Assembly: GCA_039819785.1 (NCBI GenBank)
Contig: JBCBRH010000009.1
Coordinates: forward strand, 54,187 to 118,186
DNA length: 64,000 nucleotides
DNA from: JBCBRD01 sp039819785
Lineage (GTDB): Bacteria > Pseudomonadota > Alphaproteobacteria > Rhizobiales > Hyphomicrobiaceae
Reading direction: 5' to 3'
A model generated the notes under the pieces. The model saw only the letters and a program-made list of their open reading frames with translations, was not told the DNA's origin and ran no database searches. How positions within the stretch are numbered: position 1 is the first letter of the stretch; every line of letters begins with the position of its first letter. The position numbers were made by a program, and so were the translations under genes. Below are positions 16,605 to 25,971 of the stretch, piece after piece.

Positions 16605-17612
16605 TCAGCCACTCACCGGCCAGCAGATCGGGTTCAGATCAGTGACGGCGAGCCCGCCGGGGGCGACACCTGGAATGAACTTCTCCCAGTCGCCCGAAAC
16701 CATCGTGGGTTGGTCCAGCACACGTGCCCCATCGGCGAAATAAGTATTCGCCAACACGATCCGGCTTTGCGTTGTCCGGTTCCCAGCTGCCGTATGAAAA
16801 CACAGATTGTGGTGGAAGCTCACTTCACCCATTTCAAACGGCCCAGCTTCGACAGCAACAGTGTTGGCTTTGAAAACATCTGCGATTTGCCGGTCATAGC
16901 TGGTGTCGAATTTGTTGAATTCGATCGCCTTGACGAGGTCGAAAACACTCAGCGGCTTTGCGAACGCCAACGGCCCCATCGCCACTGGGATCGGCTGAGC
17001 CGGGATCCAAGCCGTCACCACGTCATTTGTTGCCAATGGGAAATGATGGTCGTCGTAATGCCATGGCGTACGGCCGCAACCTGGTTCCTTCGACAGGACA
17101 TTGTCGTGGTAGAGCCTCACGCTTTTGACGTCCAAAAGATCAGCAGAGATTTTGCCAATGCGCGGACTGAGCACGTAGGCTTTGATCAGCGGATTTTCGA
17201 GCCACATCATATCAAGGCTGAAGAACCGCTCCTTCGCACCACCATCAAACTCCGTGTCAAACGCCACCACGAGAAGCCGTAGCAGTTCCTGCCGCAACCG
17301 GATGACAGCACCAGGCGACAAAACATTTGGCAGCTTGATGAAGCCCTCGTGCCGAAAAGCCTCGCACTGGGCCTGGGTGAGCTCGTAAGGCACCTTGAGT
17401 TCTTCAACGATTTGCGCATCACTTGGCATCGGGATGTCGGGCAGCGGGGGCACATCCACCAAGGATGCCGCTGGCTCGTCAGCGTTATCGGCCAGTGTAA
17501 CGTACCAGTCCCACCAGGCTTGATTGTCCTGTTCCCAGGATTGGTTGACGTCCGCCTGGCGAGCATTCTCGCCAACCAGCATCGCGTTTGATTGTGCCGA
17601 CTTGTCTGTCAC
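16605..17612 (-). CDS. PhyH-family Fe(II)/2-oxoglutarate dioxygenase
   Basis: The 335-residue protein belongs to the phytanoyl-CoA dioxygenase-like family, which hydroxylates small molecules with O2, Fe(II) and 2-oxoglutarate. The iron triad is visible as His185 and Asp187 (TPWHYDDHH) and His273 (CFHTAAGN), with Arg284 placed to hold 2-oxoglutarate. The first 75 residues, with a WWDWYVTL segment and a Pro-rich stretch, are extra to the core. The start is a GTG at 17612 with AGGAG seven bases upstream. It is the first gene of the dioxygenase-methyltransferase-MFS-methyltransferase cassette. The family also includes ectoine, phosphonate and natural-product hydroxylases, so substrate is open. 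Confidence 0.85.
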   Translation of the reverse strand: MTDKSAQSNAMLVGENARQADVNQSWEQDNQAWWDWYVTLADNADEPAASLVDVPPLPDIPMPSDAQIVEELKVPYELTQAQCEAFRHEGFIKLPNVLSPGAVIRLRQELLRLLVVAFDTEFDGGAKERFFSLDMMWLENPLIKAYVLSPRIGKISADLLDVKSVRLYHDNVLSKEPGCGRTPWHYDDHHFPLATNDVVTAWIPAQPIPVAMGPLAFAKPLSVFDLVKAIEFNKFDTSYDRQIADVFKANTVAVEAGPFEMGEVSFHHNLCFHTAAGNRTTQSRIVLANTYFADGARVLDQPTMVSGDWEKFIPGVAPGGLAVTDLNPICWPVSG

Positions 17613-17778
17613 GGAAAGCTCCTAAGTGGTGCGGTACGCTGCACGGACGACCGAGTATAGCGCATAAGCCGCACAACCAATATGGGGTAGACCGCCTTAT
17701 GTCAGTTGCCTCCGATTTCGAAACAGGCCCGTGACGAACTGAGCCCCGGCGCATGCCAAAAAATAGTCGCGATACGAA

Positions 17779-18462
17779 CTAATCGGGGAAATGAACACCG
17801 GGTTCACCGGACTGCCAGGGCGGATATTTCTTCATGCTCTCGACAAACAGCTCTGAGCCGACAAAGTCCGCCAGCCACTTTTGAAGCCGCGGCAAGGGTT
17901 GGGCAGAGAACCAGCTCACGTCCACGCGCGCAAACTGGCGCACAAACGGGGCCGTCGCGACATCAGCCAAAGACCGATGCACGCCGAAAAGGAAATCGTG
18001 GTCGGCCAGACGATCCTCCAATGACTGCAGGATCAGCATCACAGCATCCCGGTGCACGACCGGTTCAACACCTGCACCATCGTTCTCATGGGCATAACGG
18101 TCGGCATATTTGTAGCGATCCAGATGGTGCTTGAATGGACCATCAATGGTTTCGATCACCTTTTGCATGTCCGCCACGTCCACACCGCTTGGCTCCATCC
18201 AGCCCTCAGGGTCGCACCGGGATAAGGCCCACGTCATGATGTCATAGCTCTCATCAATGACCCGACCATCGGTATCGACAAGCACCGGAACAGTTGCCTT
18301 GAGCGACGCCGCAATCATTTCAGCTGGTTTATTGGACAGCACCACCTCGCGCAATTCGCAAGTCTGGCCGCTCACCCGAAGCGCCATGCGCGCCCGCATC
18401 GCATACGGACATCGACGAAACGAATAAAGGATCGGTCGGTGGAGAGTTAGTAAGTCAGCCAT
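17779..18462 (-). CDS. glutathione S-transferase family protein
   Basis: The 227-residue protein has an N-terminal thioredoxin-like domain (about 1-85) with the active-site segment YSFRRCPYAMRARMAL, in which the Cys-Pro-Tyr start is like that of omega-type or glutaredoxin-like transferases, and the cis-Pro segment ATVPVLVDTDG. A helical C-terminal domain follows with the SLADVATAPFVRQFARV signature near residue 185. It is cytosolic. It lies 166 bases upstream of the dioxygenase cassette on the same strand, so a functional link is possible but not shown. Confidence 0.88.
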   Translation of the reverse strand: MADLLTLHRPILYSFRRCPYAMRARMALRVSGQTCELREVVLSNKPAEMIAASLKATVPVLVDTDGRVIDESYDIMTWALSRCDPEGWMEPSGVDVADMQKVIETIDGPFKHHLDRYKYADRYAHENDGAGVEPVVHRDAVMLILQSLEDRLADHDFLFGVHRSLADVATAPFVRQFARVDVSWFSAQPLPRLQKWLADFVGSELFVESMKKYPPWQSGEPGVHFPD

Positions 18463-18554
18463 CCGGTCTGGCTAACGCAACACGTCAAATGGAGCAACGA
18501 ACATTCACTCAAAAAACGCCGCCGCCAGTCTCATGACGTGCGTGTGCCGATCGG

Positions 18555-19571
18555 TTAGTCCTCACGAAGCGCGCCTTGAAAATGATCGGTCAGCGGTTTG
18601 AGAAAATAGCTGAGAATAGTCCTGTTGTCGGTCTGGATGAACACGTCCGCAGGCATGCCCGGCAGCAGCGCCTTGCCCCCCAGCCGTGCCGGTTCACCAT
18701 TGTTGAGTGCGATACGTGCCAGGTAGTGGAACGTCTCACCCCGCTCATCACTGACGAGGTCAGGCGAGACGTTGATAACAGTACCGGTCAGTTCAGGGGT
18801 GGTCCGTTGATTGAAGCTTGTCAGTCTCACATTCGCAACCTGGCTCTCTCGAACTTGGTCGATCCGGGTCGGATCAATGCGCGCCTCGAGCACAAGCGTC
18901 GCATCCGTCGGCACAATCTGCAAAATCTCCTGTCCCGGCGCGACGACCCCGCCGATCGTGTGGACCGCCAGCTTGTGGACACGCCCTGAAATAGGTGCAC
19001 GCAGTTCCAGTTGAGACTGATCGGTCGATGCGCGTGACAATTCCGATTGCAGCCGGCCAATCTCGCCTTCAAGCTCCGCACGTTCACGCATCGCCGCAGC
19101 CAACTGCTTTCGCGGCACCAGACGCTTTTCTTCCAACATGCGTAAATCTTCCAGTTCCCGTTGCATAAGCTCCAACTGCTCGGTTTTTGCGCGCAGTTGT
19201 GACTGGAGACCATTCATCCGCTCACCGACACGCCCGCCATCCAGCAGGATCAGCGCATCGCCACGTTTTACGCTTTGGCCATCGCGCACATCGATCCGAC
19301 GCACCACACCGCCGTCCAGATGCTGGATGGCCTTGGAATTGCTTTCAACAACGACGGTGGCTTTGGCAACAACCGCGCCACTGATCTGGGTCACCGCTGC
19401 CCAGCCCCCAAGACCTGGAACAAGCAACACAATCGCCAGACCAGCAAAGCGTAGATAGCTGCCGATGCGCTGATCCTCTTTGGCAATGGCCATGCGTGGA
19501 TCACGTTGTGCAGCAGAACCCGGACGGGGTCTTGTTGCATCGCGCTTAAGAGCTTGCGAGGTTTGCGGCAT
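18555..19571 (-). CDS. type I secretion periplasmic adaptor (HlyD/PrtE family)
   Basis: The 338-residue protein is a membrane fusion protein that joins the inner-membrane ABC exporter to a TolC-type channel. It has one N-terminal membrane helix (about residues 40-62), a split lipoyl domain (GGVVRRIDVRDGQSVKRGD, later LRAPISGRVHKLAVHTIGG), a coiled coil near residues 118-190 and a C-terminal beta domain. At 338 residues it is shorter than the usual 430-480, mainly through a short coiled coil. The ATG at 19571 overlaps the end of the exporter gene by 26 bases; an ATG at 19493 is a possible inner start. Confidence 0.88.
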   Translation of the reverse strand: MPQTSQALKRDATRPRPGSAAQRDPRMAIAKEDQRIGSYLRFAGLAIVLLVPGLGGWAAVTQISGAVVAKATVVVESNSKAIQHLDGGVVRRIDVRDGQSVKRGDALILLDGGRVGERMNGLQSQLRAKTEQLELMQRELEDLRMLEEKRLVPRKQLAAAMRERAELEGEIGRLQSELSRASTDQSQLELRAPISGRVHKLAVHTIGGVVAPGQEILQIVPTDATLVLEARIDPTRIDQVRESQVANVRLTSFNQRTTPELTGTVINVSPDLVSDERGETFHYLARIALNNGEPARLGGKALLPGMPADVFIQTDNRTILSYFLKPLTDHFQGALRED

Positions 19572-22233
19572 GATTGGTGGACCTTAAGGGAGCAACGCTT
19601 GTTTTCGCAGCAGATGACTTCGATGCAGCACGTGAGCGGCCCGCAGGCTTCAAGATGTCGTCCTTCGGGCCAAAAGCGGCCTGCCGGCCATCTTTCAAAA
19701 CCAGCAGCAAATTGACGTGCTCAAGTGCTTTGCGCCGATGGGCCAGGACGACCACGGTGCTGCCAGCCTGACGTAACGTATCAATGGACTGACTAAGAGC
19801 AGCCTCCCCGTCCTGATCGAGATTGGAGTTGGGTTCATCCAGCACAACAAAGGCAGGCTGACGGTACAGCGCTCGCGCCAGCGCGACCCGTTGCCTGTGC
19901 CCGCCCGAAAGGACTGTTCCACCATCTCCCACCAACGTGTTGTAACCCTCCGGCAGCGCCTGGATCATATCGTGCACATTTGCCATGCGCGCAGCAGCGA
20001 TGATGTCTTGCGGAGAGGCCTCAGGGTCAAAGCGCGAGATGTTATCGGCGACCGTCCCGTCAAACAGTTCAACGGCCTGCGGCAGGTACCCGACATGACG
20101 GCCAAGCTGCTCCGGTGGCCAATGGTGGAGTGCCGCACCATCCAGCCGGACATGCCCTTTCAGCGTCGGCCAGACACCGACCAGCACACGGGCAAGAGTC
20201 GACTTTCCTGATCCACTTGCCCCCAGCACACCCAGCGCATCACCTGGCTCAAGTTGGAAATCCAGCCCCTTCAAGACGGGATCGCGCAGACCGATCGGAC
20301 TGGCAAACAGACCCTCAACCCGGACCTTGCCTTGGGGCGTGGCGAGTGGCAGCCGCGAAGGGCGCACCGGGGCTTCAGTGAACGCTTCCGCCAAACGGGC
20401 ATATCCCTGCCGTGTTGTGATGAAGGAGCGCCAATTGCCAATGGCCGTCTCAATGGGTGACAGCGCGCGCGACATGATGATGGACGATGCGATCATGATA
20501 CCAGGCGAGACAATGTTCTGCAGCACGAGCAGCGCACCAGCAGCCAGAACAGCCGATTGCAACAGCAGCCGGAGCGTCTTGGTCATGACAGTGAGGACGC
20601 CTGAAACATCGGCACCCTTCGTTTGGCTCAGAACTTCATCGCAGTGCGTCGTAAGCCATGCATTGCGATAAACGCGGGCCATGCCCATCGCTTGCAACGT
20701 TTCACCGCCGCGACGGCCAGCCTCATACAAGCGCTCCCCGTCGGTCGCGTGATGAGCCGCTTCAAGCACAGGTTTGCGCGACAACAGCTCATTCAGGCTG
20801 GATAAGACAACCAGCACCACAGCACCACCCAGCGCAAGTGCACCAAGTGTCCAGTGGAAGACAAACAGCAGCGCAAAATAGAACGGCGCCCACGGCATGT
20901 CGAAAAACGCTGTCGCACCTGCTCCCGAAATGAACTGCCGGACATTCCGCAGATCTTTCAGCAGCTGCGCCTGTTCAGTGCGCTTGTTTGGCTCACGAAT
21001 GGCAATGGCTGCGTCAAAAACCTGACTGGATAAAAGCCTGTCAATCCGCAAGCCGATGCGCACCAGCAAACGCGAACGGACGGCTTCCAGCACGCCCATG
21101 AAAACGAACAGTGCGATCGTCAGGCCGAACAACGCGGTAAGCGTCGGAACGCTTTTCGATGTCAACACGCGGTCATAAACCTGCAGCATGAACAGCGGCC
21201 CCGTCAGCATCAGCAGGTTGATGAACATACTGATGACGCCGACCCCCATGAGGGCGCTGCGGCAGGCCTTGCGCACATCTTTCAAGGCATAGGTTTCATC
21301 TACTGCCGATGCCACATCAGGATCTGTTACATGGCGCGTTTCCGGCTGGCGAGATGAACGAACCGGCCGGTGCCGTTCATTACTCCGCTGCTGCGCCACA
21401 TGGGCATGTAATTGAACACGCGCTCCGGCAGCCTCACGCGGATTGTCGTTGACGGGTGGCATACCGGCAAGGTTGGTGAAGCGCTCAGAGAGCCGCATGT
21501 GACTTGGGCTTTGCAGCGCCAAACCCGACAAAGGCGGCACACCGGCAGGGAGCGCTTGCGGAAACCCAAGCGGGCTAACATGCGACGGCTGCGACACACG
21601 CTTGTCAGGGCGCGGCGGGTTTCTCAGATGCATCGGATAACGCGGAGCAAAGCTGCGATAGATGGTGCCAATCATCAGCGTCACTGTGGCCGTAAGCGTA
21701 AACAATACCAGCCATGCAAAGGCAAAGCCCTGATAGAGCGCCACAGCAGGCAGCGCCTGCAAAGCAGGGACAAACGCAACGGCGGTCATGCCGGTCCAGC
21801 ATGTCAACGAAGTCACGCCAATGGCAATCGCCCGGAATGTCTCCAGGATGCTGAGGCTGGCTGCGAGTGGGCGCTGCGCTTGCGTCGTCAGCGGCAAAAG
21901 AAACTGCTGCAGCAAAAGCGCATTTAACGAAAGCAAAACCGCCAACCCGAGCTTGAACACAAGTTTCGGGGGAAGGGTTGCCAAGGTGTGCTTGGTCACC
22001 AGCAGCGCAGACCCGCTCAACAACAGACCGAACAAACCAATCAGAACCAGAGTGTGCGCGAAACTAACGGCTCGCGCCGAGACGGGTGGACCGCGCAAAA
22101 ACAACATGCGGGCGCCCAGACCATCACCGATGACGACGCCTGTCAGCGCCATTGCCAAAGCGGCGTAGTGCATGATGACGACAGCTTCGAGCCAGTCGAC
22201 ATCAGCGGTCAGGGTAAGCAGGTCTTCAATCAT
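19546..22233 (-). CDS. type I secretion ABC exporter (PrtD-like) with extra N-terminal membrane domain
   Basis: Residues 316-870 form a complete type I secretion ATPase: a membrane domain (KDVRKACRSALMGVGV onward) and a nucleotide-binding domain with Walker A GASGSGKST (671-679), Q-loop GYLPQAVELFDG, signature LSGGHRQR (775-782) and Walker B FVVLDEPNSNLD (795-806). It would export the RTX protein encoded 99 bases upstream. In front is a membrane domain of about 195 residues with five or six helices, then a Pro/Arg-rich linker (200-315). PrtD-type exporters are usually near 570-600 residues and lack this part. It is not the C39 peptidase-like domain of HlyB. There is no frame break in this sequence, so it reads as a true fusion. 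Confidence 0.88.
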   Translation of the reverse strand: MIEDLLTLTADVDWLEAVVIMHYAALAMALTGVVIGDGLGARMLFLRGPPVSARAVSFAHTLVLIGLFGLLLSGSALLVTKHTLATLPPKLVFKLGLAVLLSLNALLLQQFLLPLTTQAQRPLAASLSILETFRAIAIGVTSLTCWTGMTAVAFVPALQALPAVALYQGFAFAWLVLFTLTATVTLMIGTIYRSFAPRYPMHLRNPPRPDKRVSQPSHVSPLGFPQALPAGVPPLSGLALQSPSHMRLSERFTNLAGMPPVNDNPREAAGARVQLHAHVAQQRSNERHRPVRSSRQPETRHVTDPDVASAVDETYALKDVRKACRSALMGVGVISMFINLLMLTGPLFMLQVYDRVLTSKSVPTLTALFGLTIALFVFMGVLEAVRSRLLVRIGLRIDRLLSSQVFDAAIAIREPNKRTEQAQLLKDLRNVRQFISGAGATAFFDMPWAPFYFALLFVFHWTLGALALGGAVVLVVLSSLNELLSRKPVLEAAHHATDGERLYEAGRRGGETLQAMGMARVYRNAWLTTHCDEVLSQTKGADVSGVLTVMTKTLRLLLQSAVLAAGALLVLQNIVSPGIMIASSIIMSRALSPIETAIGNWRSFITTRQGYARLAEAFTEAPVRPSRLPLATPQGKVRVEGLFASPIGLRDPVLKGLDFQLEPGDALGVLGASGSGKSTLARVLVGVWPTLKGHVRLDGAALHHWPPEQLGRHVGYLPQAVELFDGTVADNISRFDPEASPQDIIAAARMANVHDMIQALPEGYNTLVGDGGTVLSGGHRQRVALARALYRQPAFVVLDEPNSNLDQDGEAALSQSIDTLRQAGSTVVVLAHRRKALEHVNLLLVLKDGRQAAFGPKDDILKPAGRSRAASKSSAAKTSVAPLRSTNHAANLASS

Positions 22234-22274
22234 TCAAGGGGTTCGCAATGTATTGAATAAAAGAAACGAGCCTC

Positions 22275-22306
22275 GCGCTGCCGCCTGTTTTGTGTGGCAG
22301 CAGCGC
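22275..22306 (-). terminator. hairpin between RTX gene and exporter gene, possible attenuator
   Basis: GCGCTGC at 22275-22281 pairs with GCAGCGC at 22300-22306. On the minus strand the stem is followed by a T-rich but broken run (GTTTCTTTTATT). Partial termination here would give more RTX protein than transporter, as is common in type I secretion operons. Confidence 0.45.
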
Positions 22307-22332
22307 AAGACCAAACCGCATCACATGTATCG

Positions 22333-25300
22333 TCAACCGACACGCATGCCGTCATCCATGGCGGCATCGGCGATGGCCACATCAGCGATCATCGGTTCAT
22401 CCATAACGGCCGTGATGTCTGCTGGCGCGTCGTCAGTCGCAGGTGCGTCCACGGTGCCAGCTTCCATTTCGGCCATTTCGGCAAGCGCTTGATCGACAGT
22501 TCCAGCCGGTGTCGCCCCAACCCCGGACGTGCCGAGGATTTCGCCAAGCAGGTCACCCTCAAGCAGGTCCTCGATCTCGTCGCGGTCTTCGGCAACAACA
22601 AGTGTGCCGTCATCCTGGATCGAATAAACCTCTCCTTGGCCGCTGAAGTAGACATGCTCCACATCGCTGACGAGATCCGTCTCTCCAGCGGCATTGGCAA
22701 AGAACAGCCCGCCATCGGAGACCGTGATCGTGTAGTCATCGATCGAGCCCGCGAGCACCATGACATCCTGGCCACGTCCACCATCGATCATGTCATCGCC
22801 AGCCCCGCCGGACAGAACGTCATCGCCAGCACCGCCGTCGAGAAAATCATCGGCCTCGCCACCAACAAGGACGTCTTCACCCCGGTTGCCATGGATTTCA
22901 TCTTGACCGACACCGCCGATGAGAATGTCATCACCGAAGTCGCCAGCGAGCAGGTCGTCACCGTCGCCGCCAGCCAAGAGGTCGTCACCGTGACCGCCTC
23001 GGATATCGTCTTCGCCAGCACCTCCGACGATACGGTCATCCCCCCAACTTCCCGCCAGGTCATCTTCGTCAGCCGTTCCAATGAGCAGATCATCACCAAC
23101 GCTTGAAACGTCACTTGCGGGGTTGTCAGCCGACGGGGTCAGCAGTGTATCCAGCAGCGTGGTGTCGCCTGTTGGGGCGTCGGGCGCATCCGGCACTTCG
23201 GGGGTATCCGGGCTGTCCGGCGTATCGGGGACGTCCGGTGTATCAGGGTTTTCATCCGTCGGTGCATCGGGGGTATCCGGCGTATCAGGCACATCTGGAA
23301 CCTCCGGAACATCTGGTGTCTCAGGTGTATCTGGAGCCTCAGCCACAGGCACAACATCGTCTGAGCGCATCAATGGCGTGATGGCCTCATCGATCTCATC
23401 AATAGTTTCGACGATGCCATAAGCGACAGCCGCGTCGGTCGTGTAGTCGGCATCCGTGATGGTGGCATCCAGAACGTTGATCGTTCCAAGCAGATCGAGG
23501 TTGTGGGCACCACCGCCATTCCCCTGGTTTGACCGCAGGTGCAGGACGCTGTCATCGGCAGCCCCATCTCCATCGGCATCCACACCCGTATCGACCTGAT
23601 AAACCTCCGTGGTGTGACCTTCGATTGTGATCTTGTCGCCTTCGTCACGGTTGAAGTCCGTGATCGTGTCGTTGCCAATCCCATCCACCCAGTGGTCGTG
23701 GACATTGTCGTTTTCACCGGCGACACCCATCCAGTCGATGGTGCGATCGTTGTTGACGTGCTGGTTGATGATCTCCTCTTTCCCATTGATAAGTGTCTGG
23801 AACAAGAATTCATCCGCACCCGTGCCGCCCGTCAAAACATCATCAGCTGGCATGTTCGCCTGGGAGGGGTAGAGCATGTTGGTGACCGGATCGATCTCGG
23901 CGTTCGGGTCATCACTTGCGTCATAGTCCTGTGCGATGACAGGCTCACGTCCGTCGGCGCGGCTGATGATGGTGTCATCGCCTGCGCCGCCTGTAAGGAC
24001 GTCCTCGCCGTGCCCGCCATCGAGCACGTCTGAACCAGCCCCCCCTTCAAGAACGTCATCACCATAGCCGCCCATCAGGTTGTCACTGCCATCGCCACCG
24101 TCCAGGCTGTCGTTACCAGCGCCGCCATCGAGTGCGTCGTCTCCACCGTTGCCGATCAACTGGTCATCACCGACTGGAACAGGCGGTGCCATTGCCACAG
24201 CACCATCGAGAGCACCCGGCCCGTCCGCTGCCAGTGTTGCGATCTGCTCCGCCGTCAGGTTGTCGGAAGGGGTGTTGCCGCCCCAAAAGCCGACATCGGC
24301 AATCGCACCCTCAAAGTAGTGTTGCAGATCGTCGTTGAGACCCAGTTCGGCCACCGTTCCAGTGTCTTCGGCAATGCGGGTGTTCGCCCCGATGACGAAG
24401 GGTTTGTCGTTCCCGATGACATACGCGCCGGTATACGCGCTCAAGTTGGGCTCCCCATTGCCTTCAACTTCACGAAACGCGCTGTCAGGCAAAGCTTGGC
24501 CATCCAAATAGACGGTCGCCCCAGCGGCCCCGAACGTGACAGCGACGTGGTGCCATTGGCCTTCCTGGACAACCGACTGGTTGGTCTGCCAGGCATGGTT
24601 GGTCCCTTCGCCCTCACCTTCTGAAAGGCGTACCCGCAGCTGTCCATTACCCGCAACGCTGATATGGAAATGCCCGCCTTCGTCAGAGTTCCGCTCATCT
24701 TTGGCAAGAATGGTTTGCATGCCACCAAGATCATCGGCACGGAACGACGCGGTCACCGTCCCATTCAAGACCTGATAGGAACTGTCATTCGACGCATACG
24801 CAAACGTGTTCTCACCATCGAACAAGGCAGCTGAGCCACCGTTCGGACCATCGGTCGTGGGAACGTCAGATTGCAGGACAGCAACATTACTGACGAGGCT
24901 GTAGTAACCCGCATCGGAGATATCTCGAGCATCTTCGAACACACCGTTTTCAGCCGTATCGAAGCGCCAGAACGACAACGGCGAATCAAGCGACGCATTG
25001 CTGTCCGTAAGGGAATCGCCGACCAGTTGATCAGCACCTTCAGTGCCGGTCAGCACATCATCAGCTGCGTCGATAATTTCGACCGGGCGGGTGTATTCGG
25101 CGAATTGCGGTCCAGGATTGGCGTTCAACGCATCGAAATCTACCTCATCTTGAAACGGGTTTTCAGACACGTTGTCGTTGGGGTTTTCATCACGCACACC
25201 GGTCGGCGCAATGGCTTCATCGATCTGTGAGATGTTCTCGATAACCCCATAAAACACACCGGCGTCAAGTTCGACATCGGACGCCTCGACGCGGTCACCA

Positions 25301-25971
25301 TGAACGATGACGCGGCCCAGTAGGTCATCGTCGTGGGCACCGCCGTTCGCTTGATTGGAACGCAGCTGGATGATCGATTCTTGGTCGCCGTCGCCGTCCA
25401 CATCGTCGTATGTGATATCGACTTCCGTGGTGTGGCCATAAGCGATGATCCGGTCGCCTTCCGCCTTGTCATAGTCAGCGATGATGTCGGTGCCGATACT
25501 GTCTGGCCAATGGTCATGGACTTCGTCGTTTTCTCCGGCCACACCATTACCGGTCCAGTCGATATTGCCGTCCTGATCGGCGTTGCGACGCAGAATGTCT
25601 TCCTTCGCGTTGAGGAGCGGCGTCATAATGAACGTGTCGGCACCCGCACCCCCGATGAGGATGTCGTCAGCAACGAACGGTTGATCCGGATAGATCGTGT
25701 TGGTTGCCGCGTTCACTTCCCCGTCCGGGTCGTTGCCAGCATTGACCTCCTGCCCGATCTCAGGCTCGCCGGCATCAGACGCCGCAACAAGGGCATCATC
25801 ACCGTCGCCGCCTATCAGAAGGTCAGACCCGCGTCCTCCGTCGAGCTGGTCGTTGCCGGCGCCGCCGATGAGCCGGTCATCGCCGTAACCGCCGTTCAGC
25901 ACGTCCGCGCCATCTGCTCCAGTCAGCGTATCGTTTTCGACGGTACCGATTTGTGTTTCACCATTCGCCAT
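22333..25971 (-). CDS. large RTX (Ca2+-binding nonapeptide) protein with LamG-like domain, type I secretion substrate
   Basis: The 1212-residue acidic protein has three blocks of GGxGxDxLx RTX repeats (about residues 14-60, 601-668 and 957-1068), which fold on Ca2+ outside the cell. A module of about 155 residues occurs twice (102-255 and 708-865), with shared landmarks AGEND, VHDHW, GDxIxxxGHTTEV and LRSNQ. Between them is a LamG/ConA-like lectin fold (about 332-565; LSFWRFDTAENGVF, GQWHHVAVTFGAAG, ATVYLDG). A linker of Asp-Pro-rich repeats (DTPDVPD type) spans 876-935. There is no N-terminal signal peptide; the acidic hydrophobic C terminus would hold the secretion signal. AGGAG lies nine bases before the ATG. 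No protease or lipase motif was seen, so adhesion or surface-layer roles are likelier. Confidence 0.9.
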   Translation of the reverse strand: MANGETQIGTVENDTLTGADGADVLNGGYGDDRLIGGAGNDQLDGGRGSDLLIGGDGDDALVAASDAGEPEIGQEVNAGNDPDGEVNAATNTIYPDQPFVADDILIGGAGADTFIMTPLLNAKEDILRRNADQDGNIDWTGNGVAGENDEVHDHWPDSIGTDIIADYDKAEGDRIIAYGHTTEVDITYDDVDGDGDQESIIQLRSNQANGGAHDDDLLGRVIVHGDRVEASDVELDAGVFYGVIENISQIDEAIAPTGVRDENPNDNVSENPFQDEVDFDALNANPGPQFAEYTRPVEIIDAADDVLTGTEGADQLVGDSLTDSNASLDSPLSFWRFDTAENGVFEDARDISDAGYYSLVSNVAVLQSDVPTTDGPNGGSAALFDGENTFAYASNDSSYQVLNGTVTASFRADDLGGMQTILAKDERNSDEGGHFHISVAGNGQLRVRLSEGEGEGTNHAWQTNQSVVQEGQWHHVAVTFGAAGATVYLDGQALPDSAFREVEGNGEPNLSAYTGAYVIGNDKPFVIGANTRIAEDTGTVAELGLNDDLQHYFEGAIADVGFWGGNTPSDNLTAEQIATLAADGPGALDGAVAMAPPVPVGDDQLIGNGGDDALDGGAGNDSLDGGDGSDNLMGGYGDDVLEGGAGSDVLDGGHGEDVLTGGAGDDTIISRADGREPVIAQDYDASDDPNAEIDPVTNMLYPSQANMPADDVLTGGTGADEFLFQTLINGKEEIINQHVNNDRTIDWMGVAGENDNVHDHWVDGIGNDTITDFNRDEGDKITIEGHTTEVYQVDTGVDADGDGAADDSVLHLRSNQGNGGGAHNLDLLGTINVLDATITDADYTTDAAVAYGIVETIDEIDEAITPLMRSDDVVPVAEAPDTPETPDVPEVPDVPDTPDTPDAPTDENPDTPDVPDTPDSPDTPEVPDAPDAPTGDTTLLDTLLTPSADNPASDVSSVGDDLLIGTADEDDLAGSWGDDRIVGGAGEDDIRGGHGDDLLAGGDGDDLLAGDFGDDILIGGVGQDEIHGNRGEDVLVGGEADDFLDGGAGDDVLSGGAGDDMIDGGRGQDVMVLAGSIDDYTITVSDGGLFFANAAGETDLVSDVEHVYFSGQGEVYSIQDDGTLVVAEDRDEIEDLLEGDLLGEILGTSGVGATPAGTVDQALAEMAEMEAGTVDAPATDDAPADITAVMDEPMIADVAIADAAMDDGMRVG

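Noticed and set aside
22294..23106. Plus-strand frame rich in Val/Ile opposite the RTX repeats
   Set aside because: It is the antisense reading of GGxGxD repeats, which gives long open frames with repeated VIxxA patterns; it is not an independent gene.
23103..23422. Plus-strand Ser/Gly/Val-rich frame with repeats
   Set aside because: It is the reverse-strand image of the Asp-Pro repeat linker in the RTX gene; the repeats come from that coding sequence.
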